Shown here: positions 1-5,220 of the stretch, piece by piece
Layout of the letters: each line of letters starts with the position of its first letter
How positions within the stretch are numbered: the first letter of the stretch is position 1
Source: Bacteroidales bacterium UBA2939
GTDB taxonomy: Bacteria > Bacteroidota > Bacteroidia > Bacteroidales > P3
Direction: 5' to 3'
Assembly (NCBI GenBank): GCA_002349055.1
Contig: DECD01000040.1
Span: forward strand, 39,503 to 57,369
DNA length: 17,867 bases
The notes under the pieces: model-generated
Told to the model about the DNA's origin: nothing
The model's database searches: none
Seen by the model: the letters and a program-made list of their open reading frames with translations, nothing else
Position numbers and translations under genes: made by a program

Positions 1-110
1 TCACGGACAGAATATGTCTTCCCTACCTGTCTTGCACCACCAATAATCAGAGGCTTTCTCTCCTTGCTGCTCCTCCAATTTAGCAATTGTCTGTATATCT
101 TCCTTTTCAT
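1..110 (-). CDS. AAA-type ATP-binding protein, N-terminal fragment (DUF4143-type ATPase likely)
   Basis: This is the first 36 codons of a gene that continues past the left edge of the window. The reading frame begins at the ATG complementary to 108-110 and opens with a basic stretch (MKRKIYRQLLNW). It then shows a hydrophobic strand and a Walker A P-loop, LIIGGARQVGKT. The words 'GARQVGKT' so close to the N-terminus are typical of the large AAA ATPase family that usually carries a C-terminal DUF4143 nuclease-like domain in Bacteroidota. That C-terminal part lies outside the window, so the family name is inferred. A Bacteroidota -7 box lies 36-43 bases upstream, and three regularly spaced 11-bp boxes surround it. 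Confidence 0.72.
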   Translation of the reverse strand, partial: MKRKIYRQLLNWRSSKERKPLIIGGARQVGKTYSVR

Positions 111-118
111 GGTCTATT

Positions 119-195
119 TACACATTTTTATATTATTTTCCGATGCAAATATACACATTTTTCTAATACCGAACACTGTAAAATTACACATTTTT
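119..195 (-). repeat. Three TACACATTTTT boxes at 33-bp spacing (operator-like iterons)
   Basis: Identical 11-bp boxes TACACATTTTT occur at 119-129, 152-162 and 185-195, so their starts are exactly 33 bp apart, close to three helical turns. One lies in the leader of the ATPase gene, one overlaps its -7 box and one lies about 40 bp upstream. The even phasing on one DNA face suggests cooperative binding by a repressor, perhaps self-regulation. The binding protein is unknown. Confidence 0.6.
146..153 (-). promoter_or_regulatory. -7 promoter box of the ATPase gene
   Basis: Read on the minus strand, 153 to 146 is TATATTTG, an exact match to the Bacteroidota -7 consensus TAnnTTTG. It would place the transcript start near 139 and give a leader of about 30 bases. 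The matching -33 element is not clear. One of the three 11-bp boxes overlaps this hexamer region, which suggests promoter occlusion. Confidence 0.6.
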
Positions 196-310
196 ACGTA
201 AACAATAAGCAGTCTACTGATAATCAAGCTGTTCCTATCGGTGATTATCCTCCTGAAGATATAAAAAATGTAAGTAAAAAAAGTCATACTCAATCCGAAA
301 AATCACATAT

Positions 311-371
311 TTACGCATTCTCAAAGCGCATACCCACTAACGCATTTACACGTTAACGAATTTACGCATTT
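311..371. repeat. Dispersed ACGCATT words in AT-rich intergenic DNA
   Basis: The word ACGCATT recurs at about 313, 339 and 364 in an AT-rich stretch with no supported gene. The palindrome CGTTAACG sits between the last two copies (351-358). The reading frame across 87-356 has no coding character. I see no other function in 196-400. Confidence 0.3.
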
Positions 372-403
372 TTTTAAGCATTCCCACATTTAAACTTATT
401 GTT

Positions 404-436
404 CCTTCGGTGATCCTTCGGCGATGGTCCGACGAT
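404..436. repeat. 11-bp imperfect tandem repeat, three units
   Basis: Three adjacent 11-bp units are CCTTCGGTGAT (404-414), CCTTCGGCGAT (415-425) and GGTCCGACGAT (426-436). Other arrays with the same unit length but different sequence lie at 8742-8785 and 17701-17744. Confidence 0.65.
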
Positions 437-508
437 AGTTGTCAGCCGAGCTGACGGCACACCACGACGGTCTCTTGGTGCATTTCTCGCAGACGCATTT
501 CAAAAATA

Positions 509-540
509 TTTGGCTGAATGAAAAATAATGCGTAATTTTG
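509..540 (+). promoter_or_regulatory. Bacteroidota-type promoter of the structured leader
   Basis: TTTG at 509-512, a 20-base spacer and TAATTTTG at 533-540 match the Bacteroidota sigma consensus in both boxes and in spacing. The transcript start would be near 545. It is the only good promoter seen upstream of the genes at 896 and 1298. Confidence 0.75.
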
Positions 541-545
541 CAGCG

Positions 546-829
546 TCGTTTCAACCGAAGCTGGAGCGGGATTTATGTAGTCCTGTCAAGGCGGAGGTGG
601 GCGACAGGACATATTGAAAGAGACGTTGTAACAGCGTTTATCTGCGGCGTATAGAACTTCGCAAATTCTGAATCCAGTGCCGTAATAACGCAATGTTCGC
701 GTCCATGGTATGGTACAATCTATGTATACCATAATGCGTGGGCTTCGGCATTGCTTATTCTGTACTGGGGGCAATGCGAAGGCCTTATACGCGGGATAAG
801 CAAAGTAGCAGATTCCCGCGCTTCTTTTT
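546..829 (+). ncRNA. Candidate structured RNA or long 5' leader, family not recognised
   Basis: About 285 bases between a good promoter and a terminator-like hairpin hold no convincing reading frame but several paired elements. Arms 574-584 and 604-614 (TATGT..CCTGTC with GACAGGACATA, three-base bulge) close over a purine-rich GGCGGAGG loop. Arms 705-711 and 726-732 (ATGGTAT with ATACCAT) are perfect. Arms 742-754 and 771-784 (GCATTGC with GCAATGC, extended by CTTC with GAAG) form a longer bulged stem. The last hairpin is the terminator-like one at 790-820. I could not match this to tmRNA, RNase P RNA, SRP RNA or a riboswitch that I know. It may be a stand-alone RNA or an attenuating leader of the downstream genes. 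Confidence 0.45.
790..829 (+). terminator. Terminator-like hairpin, possible attenuator
   Basis: CGCGGGA (790-796) pairs with TCCCGCG (814-820), followed by TTCTTTTT (822-829). It lies 66 bases before the ATG at 896. No second promoter is seen in between, so it either ends a separate RNA or attenuates the operon. A smaller hairpin (CAGCA with TGCTG, near 860-881) follows. Confidence 0.6.
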
Positions 830-895
830 ATATGGCTTTCATAAACAGAACAAGGACTCAGCAATTCGGGAATTCTGCTGGCAAAACATTAGATT

Positions 896-1285
896 ATGAA
901 CAGGATAACCGGTTTTACATTTAAAGCATTAAAAAAGAAACACTACAAATGGCCTTTCTCCAAGGATAAAGTCAGGAGGTTTAACGAACTATGCGAAAAG
1001 GAAAAAACTGAGGAAGAATTGCACGAACTGCTCGAGAATGCGCACATTTATTATCTGGATAGAAATGGTCTTTCAATAGCGAATAACGCGATAATCAACG
1101 CACAAAATGCAAAAATCAAATTGGCAGAATTAGATGTCCATACCAGCGAGTATGAGCATATTTATGCCTGGATGCAAAAACAAGAAGATGGTTCTTATCG
1201 AAACATAACATTCGGTACACGCTACGACTTTGATAAAATGATCACAAGTCACGTTCAAGAAACAAAGATATTAAACAACAAATAA
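896..1285 (+). CDS. Hypothetical protein, 129 aa
   Basis: I do not recognise this protein. It is small, basic at the N-terminus (KALKKKHYKWPFSKDKVRR, residues 9-27), then strongly acidic and helical (ELCEKEKTEEELHELLENA, about 31-49). It has no signal peptide, no membrane segment and no cysteine cluster beyond one Cys. The middle (IANNAIINAQNAKIKLAELD) looks like an amphipathic helix. A soluble helical cytoplasmic protein is the fair reading. It lies directly after the structured leader and ends 12 bases before the start of the secreted BspA-like gene, so the two are probably co-transcribed. Composition is AT-rich like the rest of this part of the window. No function can be assigned. Confidence 0.6.
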   Translation: MNRITGFTFKALKKKHYKWPFSKDKVRRFNELCEKEKTEEELHELLENAHIYYLDRNGLSIANNAIINAQNAKIKLAELDVHTSEYEHIYAWMQKQEDGSYRNITFGTRYDFDKMITSHVQETKILNNK

Positions 1286-1297
1286 ATCGTGCAGATT

Positions 1298-3913
1298 ATG
1301 AAACGATTATTATTCAGTTTTGCCTTGTTGGCAATGTTTCAAAATGCATTTGCCTATGACTTTAAGGTTGGATCTCTTTACTACAACGTAATTAGCAGTA
1401 CTGATTTGACTGTAGAAGTGACAAGTCAATATCAATATATGAGTACCACAACATGGTATAACGGAGGTGGCTATTCATTCTTTAAGACATGGGGATTCTA
1501 TAATTATTATGATGAAAGTAATGGTTGGAGTTCGGAATATTGCACAGATCCTTCTGGCAATTTGTCAATACCATCATGGGTGTCTTATCAAGGAATCATT
1601 TTTAGGGTTGTTCGAGTAGGGAACCATGCTTTTTATGGATGTACTAGATTAACAAGTGTTAATGTGCCATCATCTGTCAGCAGTATAGGAGACAGTGCTT
1701 TTTGGAATTGCTCGATAAATTCTATTAGCTTTAGTGCAAGTATTGATTCCATTGGATCAGAGGCATTCCATGGATGTACACTATTAACCGCATTGTCACT
1801 GAGAGGCTCTCATAATCCCCCTACAGTTGGACAATCTGCCCTAAATGGTATTCCTTTGTATGCGTCAATCTATGTTCCGTGTGCTAGTATAAGTGCATAT
1901 CAACAGAATTCCTCATGGAATATTTTCTCACACTTTTACGGTGTCGGTGCTGCTGGCGATTTGAAGCTGTCTGTTAATGACACTCTTCGCGGCAGCATAA
2001 TAATTACAGACACTGCTGATTGCGATAGCCCCGCAACGATACTTGCCAATGCCAACTACGGCTATCATTTTGCCTCATGGAATGATGGCGTTACTGCAAA
2101 CCCTCGCACAATTACGATAGAGTACGATACTTCCTTTATCGCTATCTTCGACAAAAACAAATACTATGTCAGTGGCTATCCTGCCAATGCTGTGATGGGT
2201 AGTGTAGCTGGGAGCGACTCTGCCATGTACCTAGATACTGTCACATTGCTGCCAATGGCAAACTATGGCTATCAATTCTCGCAATGGAGTGATGGGAATA
2301 CAAATGTGCCGAGGCGGGTTGCTGCAACAGAAGACATCGCTCTGACTGCATATTTTGACTCCGCTCTATTCTCTTTGCAAACATTGTCAAACAATGAGCA
2401 AATGGGCTTTACCCGAATCAACTCTAACGAATATCTCTCACTCTTCATCGGCAACTACAAATATCTTTCAACACAAATACTCTGTGCAATCCCAACAGAG
2501 AACAACCAGTTCATGGAGTGGAGTGATGGCATACATACCAATCCAAGAACAGTTACCTTATATGGTGATACCTCATTCATGGCTGTATTTGCGCCAAAAT
2601 ATGTTTTGACAGTATTGTCCGACAATGAAACTATGGGTACTGTAACAGGAAGTGGTCTCTTCGCAAATGGAGGACAGGCAGTTGTTTCAGCCGAAGCCAA
2701 CTATGGGTATCATTTCGTGAATTGGAACGACGGTATTACAACTGCGACACGAACCGTAAGCATATCAAGCGACACTACATTTACCGCCTATTTTGCACGA
2801 AACCAATACGCCGTCACAGCAATATCAGCCAATCCGAGTTGGGGTAGTGTGTCTGGTAGTGCCAGCGCGTTATATGGCGATAGCATTACATTATCTGCGA
2901 CGTCCGTGGGGCAGCATCATTTCACCTACTGGTCAGATGGAGAAAACCAATACACAGACAATCCTTTGCGTATAAGAGTGACAAAGAATGATTATTACAC
3001 GGCCAATTTTGCCGTAAATCAATATCAAGCAGTTGTGATGACAGACGGTGGCGGCAGCGGATATATAGGTACAGAGGGGACAACAAACAGTGGATACTAC
3101 GACTATATGTCACAGATAACCATTCGTGCAGTGCCATATCCAGGCAATCGATTCGTTTTCTGGAGTGATGGTAGTACTTTCAATCCTCGTGCAGTCACGA
3201 TAACAAATGACACGTCATTCGCAGCACTATTTGCAGCAGATCTCTATACAATTGTGGCAGCAAGTGCTGATACTGCTATGGGTGATGCGACGGGGGCAGG
3301 CGTTTATCTTGCAGATAGTATCGTTACCATTGCCGCCATTCCTAATCATGGCTTTAAATTTGACCACTGGCAGGACAACAACACAAGTAATCCAAGGCTC
3401 ATTACCGTCTCAACCAATCAAAGTTTCATTGCATATTTCAGCACATACGATACTGTTATCGTCCACGACACAACATTGGTTGATTTCTATATCCATGATA
3501 CTACCTATATCACGCTAACTGACACAGTGACGAATACGGTGTATGATACCATCACAAACACAGTCTTCGACACCATTACTAACACAATCTATGACACCAC
3601 GGTGGTATATAGCACCGACACACTGTGGCTGCACGATACGGTGTTTGTGCACGATACCATATTCATTTACGATACTATATATGTCGGCGTGGATGAAGTG
3701 GAAACGGTAAACGCCAAGATATATACAAGCAATGGACAGATAGTTGTGGACGGCGCTGAATGCAATACCGTATGGCTCTATGATGTCAATGGTAGAGTAT
3801 TGGCTACTAAGCATGACGAGTATTCACCATTGCGTTTCGACGTTCCGGCATCGGGTGCATATCTCGTCAAAATCGGCAACCATCCGGCACGGAAAATCGT
3901 GGTGGTGAGGTGA
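1298..3913 (+). CDS. Secreted BspA-like protein with InlB-type repeats and T9SS sorting tail
   Basis: An 871-aa surface or secreted protein. The ATG at 1298 was chosen over an in-frame GTG at 1289 because it gives a clean signal peptide (MKRLLFSFALLAMFQNAFA, cut before YDF). Residues about 88-215 are BspA/LRR_5-type leucine-rich repeats (GNHAFYGC, GDSAFWNC, GSEAFHGC). About 220-716 hold seven InlB B-type (Listeria-Bacteroides) repeats, each ending in W-x-D-G...NPR.V.I..DTSF.A.F or a variant. About 717-795 is a stalk with eleven Asp-Thr pairs. About 796-871 is a T9SS type A sorting domain ending GAYLVKIG...RKIVVVR. Such proteins are exported by Sec, cross the outer membrane by T9SS, and are often adhesins. 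The ligand is unknown. It probably forms an operon with the 129-aa gene. Confidence 0.85.
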   Translation: MKRLLFSFALLAMFQNAFAYDFKVGSLYYNVISSTDLTVEVTSQYQYMSTTTWYNGGGYSFFKTWGFYNYYDESNGWSSEYCTDPSGNLSIPSWVSYQGIIFRVVRVGNHAFYGCTRLTSVNVPSSVSSIGDSAFWNCSINSISFSASIDSIGSEAFHGCTLLTALSLRGSHNPPTVGQSALNGIPLYASIYVPCASISAYQQNSSWNIFSHFYGVGAAGDLKLSVNDTLRGSIIITDTADCDSPATILANANYGYHFASWNDGVTANPRTITIEYDTSFIAIFDKNKYYVSGYPANAVMGSVAGSDSAMYLDTVTLLPMANYGYQFSQWSDGNTNVPRRVAATEDIALTAYFDSALFSLQTLSNNEQMGFTRINSNEYLSLFIGNYKYLSTQILCAIPTENNQFMEWSDGIHTNPRTVTLYGDTSFMAVFAPKYVLTVLSDNETMGTVTGSGLFANGGQAVVSAEANYGYHFVNWNDGITTATRTVSISSDTTFTAYFARNQYAVTAISANPSWGSVSGSASALYGDSITLSATSVGQHHFTYWSDGENQYTDNPLRIRVTKNDYYTANFAVNQYQAVVMTDGGGSGYIGTEGTTNSGYYDYMSQITIRAVPYPGNRFVFWSDGSTFNPRAVTITNDTSFAALFAADLYTIVAASADTAMGDATGAGVYLADSIVTIAAIPNHGFKFDHWQDNNTSNPRLITVSTNQSFIAYFSTYDTVIVHDTTLVDFYIHDTTYITLTDTVTNTVYDTITNTVFDTITNTIYDTTVVYSTDTLWLHDTVFVHDTIFIYDTIYVGVDEVETVNAKIYTSNGQIVVDGAECNTVWLYDVNGRVLATKHDEYSPLRFDVPASGAYLVKIGNHPARKIVVVR
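3530..3601 (+). repeat. 24-bp coding tandem repeat in the stalk
   Basis: Three adjacent 24-bp units (3530-3553, 3554-3577, 3578-3601) encode TNTVYDTI, TNTVFDTI and TNTIYDTT. They form the core of the Asp-Thr stalk of the secreted protein. DNA identity between units is partial, with many synonymous differences, so the expansion is not recent. Confidence 0.7.
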
Positions 3914-3917
3914 GCCT

Positions 3918-4010
3918 GACTACACACGCACTTATGGTCGCACTAGACACACACGTGTGGTCGTACTAAACATGCGTGTGTAGTCGCACTAGACGTGCGT
4001 GTCTAGTCGT
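3918..4010. repeat. 23-bp tandem repeat with an internal inverted repeat
   Basis: Three adjacent imperfect 23-bp units lie at 3935-3957, 3958-3980 and 3981-4003; a partial fourth begins at 4004. Each starts T[GA]GTCG[CT]ACTA and ends in an ACACGTG- or GCGTGT-like word. A 13-bp perfect inverted repeat pairs GACTACACACGCA (3918-3930) with TGCGTGTGTAGTC (3973-3985). The array starts just five bases after the stop codon of the secreted protein gene. Confidence 0.7.
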
Positions 4011-4015
4011 GGGTC

Positions 4016-4099
4016 AAAAAAGAGTATATCTTTCCCTGGAAAAGAGTATATCTTTTCATCAAAAAGAGTATATCTTTCGTGCAAGAAGATATACTCTTT
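4016..4099. repeat. AAAGAGTATATCTT repeats, three direct and one inverted
   Basis: The word AAAGAGTATATCTT occurs directly at about 4018, 4041 and 4063, and inverted as AAGATATACTCTTT at 4086-4099. The spacing of the direct copies is 22-23 bp, like the preceding array. The element follows the 23-bp array without a gap, so the two may be one composite element. Confidence 0.7.
4063..4099. terminator. Hairpin between convergent genes, possible bidirectional terminator
   Basis: The last direct copy (4063-4076) pairs perfectly with the inverted copy (4086-4099) across a nine-base loop, giving a 14-bp stem. It lies between a plus-strand gene ending at 3913 and a minus-strand gene ending at 4131. 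The stem is flanked by A's on the left (4061-4062, TT when read on the minus strand) but lacks a long U-tract, so termination is plausible rather than shown. Confidence 0.4.
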
Positions 4100-4130
4100 A
4101 TGTGTGGTTGTGTATATCTGCAAAAACTGC

Positions 4131-4592
4131 TTATTCTGACAACACTTTTCGGTAGGCTCTTTTGACAGAGGGAGAATTCGACAAACACCGTATGACGGCG
4201 GCGTACTCATCTTCTGTTAGAATGCCGCACTCCTCAATGATTGTTTCGTCGGTTATTTCTTGTAGCAATAGTGTGTCCAATTTGAACGTCTGCAAACGGT
4301 AGCCATAAACGTATGTTTCTATCGGGAAGGCGAAACCGTTGTCGCATATCACGACGTTAGGGTCAAAGTAGTAGCAGTTGAAATTGATGTCGAGGCGTTC
4401 TATGCAGCCGTGTATTTTCTCTATCATTGATGGTACAAAGTCTTTGGAGGTGGGCAATGAGGCAAGGAGACAGACATTGTCCAATACCTTAAGCACTAAA
4501 AAGTACTTAGGTTTCGGTTTGCCGCCATCGGGGAAGATAAAGGGGTCGAAATAGAGAATGGCTCCCTGCTGGAAACGGCTGTCAGGCTCCAT
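4131..4592 (-). CDS. Putative toxin partner of the Panacea antitoxin (153 aa, unassigned fold)
   Basis: A 153-aa protein whose ATG (4590-4592) overlaps the end of the upstream antitoxin gene by 11 bases (ATGGAGCCTGA), which implies translational coupling. A longer frame upstream of this ATG runs inside the antitoxin gene and was rejected. The N-terminal part (GAILYFDPFIFPDGGKPKPK, then YFLVLKV and LLASLPTSKD) reads like the beta-rich start of a PemK/MazF-type barrel, where a Gly-rich turn precedes '(R/K)P.(L/V)VL'. This resemblance is by eye only. No catalytic residues are certain; K-P-K-P-K and the TSKD loop are the best candidates. The C-terminal third is acidic and helical (EITDETIIEECGILTEDEY). 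Position next to a Panacea gene is the main argument for a toxin. It may instead be a harmless conserved partner. Confidence 0.55.
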   Translation of the reverse strand: MEPDSRFQQGAILYFDPFIFPDGGKPKPKYFLVLKVLDNVCLLASLPTSKDFVPSMIEKIHGCIERLDINFNCYYFDPNVVICDNGFAFPIETYVYGYRLQTFKLDTLLLQEITDETIIEECGILTEDEYAAVIRCLSNSPSVKRAYRKVLSE

Positions 4593-5157
4593 AAGCGCGC
4601 GACAATTTGAGGAAGTCCATCTGTTCGCGGTAAAACTCCTGACTGCAACCGGTGAGGCACTCGCCAAGGTCAATCTGGCAGTCGGAGTTGTTGGTGACTT
4701 TCTGCTCAAAGCCTTCCAACAGGTGGTTGCGCTCGGCGGTGGCGTACCACAGGCCGTCCTTGCGATGAGTCTCCTCCACCAACTGCTTGGCGGTCATCTT
4801 TCCGAAACAATGCAGTATGTCGTCCATGACTGTCATGTCGTTGTCCGAAAACTCATCGTCAGAAAAGTCTGCTGTGGCTTTGATGTAGGTCTTGCCGTCC
4901 TCCACTTCTTTCTCTACATAACCGTCCAAAATGACAGGAGTTTCGGAAAGGTCGATAAAGATGTCCTTGACCACAGGACCAGCTTGCCAAACCTCAAAAG
5001 GAAGACCGAGGAATGGTGTCTTGAAACGCTTGACGCTGTACTCCTCCATCAAATAGAGCAGTTTGAGAAGTTTGGTCTTGCTCAAATTTGGAACTCGCTC
5101 GGCGATGTACACAACGGCATTGCCAATCTTGTTTCTGTCAGCCAGTGTGAGTCTCAT
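4582..5157 (-). CDS. Panacea-domain (DUF4065, SocA-like) protein, probable antitoxin
   Basis: A 191-aa protein with the hallmark of the Panacea/DUF4065 fold near its N-terminus: LSKTKLLKLLYLMEEYSVKR followed by LGLPFEVWQAGPVVKDIF (about residues 25-67). In known members the 'L.KLLYL' helix and the 'W..GPV' turn are the most conserved parts. Panacea is a promiscuous antitoxin domain that pairs with many unrelated toxins; the family also includes SocA, a proteolytic adaptor. The rest is acidic and helical (FSDDEFSDNDMTVMDDIL). It is first in a two-gene unit with the overlapping 153-aa gene. The ATG at 5155-5157 follows an AT-rich leader, and no consensus promoter is seen in the 63 bases back to the EF-G2-like gene. 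Confidence 0.8.
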   Translation of the reverse strand: MRLTLADRNKIGNAVVYIAERVPNLSKTKLLKLLYLMEEYSVKRFKTPFLGLPFEVWQAGPVVKDIFIDLSETPVILDGYVEKEVEDGKTYIKATADFSDDEFSDNDMTVMDDILHCFGKMTAKQLVEETHRKDGLWYATAERNHLLEGFEQKVTNNSDCQIDLGECLTGCSQEFYREQMDFLKLSRAYGA

Positions 5158-5175
5158 ATATTATTTATTTATTAG

Positions 5176-5207
5176 AAGCCAGAAGCCCCTCTCGAGACTT
5201 CTGGCTT
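5176..5207 (-). terminator. Hairpin after the EF-G2-like gene
   Basis: AAGCCAGAAG (5176-5185) and CTTCTGGCTT (5198-5207) form a perfect 10-bp stem with a 12-base loop, 14 bases past the stop codon of the EF-G2-like gene. On the minus strand it is followed by CTAATAAATAAATAA rather than a U-run. It may end or only reduce transcription into the Panacea pair, which has no obvious promoter of its own. Confidence 0.55.
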
Positions 5208-5220
5208 GAGGTTACGAAGA

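Noticed and set aside
119..436. CRISPR array
   Set aside because: The repeats are 11 bp and either adjacent or separated by AT-rich DNA without unique spacers of regular length, and no cas genes are present.
586..864. A 92-codon minus-strand frame inside the structured region
   Set aside because: It runs through the stems of the plus-strand hairpins, has no domain and no promoter; the RNA reading explains the pairing better. Conservation of this frame would reopen the question.
4593..4709. An upstream extension of the Panacea partner gene to 192 codons
   Set aside because: The extension lies wholly inside the antitoxin gene in another frame; the ATG at 4590-4592 gives the usual short overlap.
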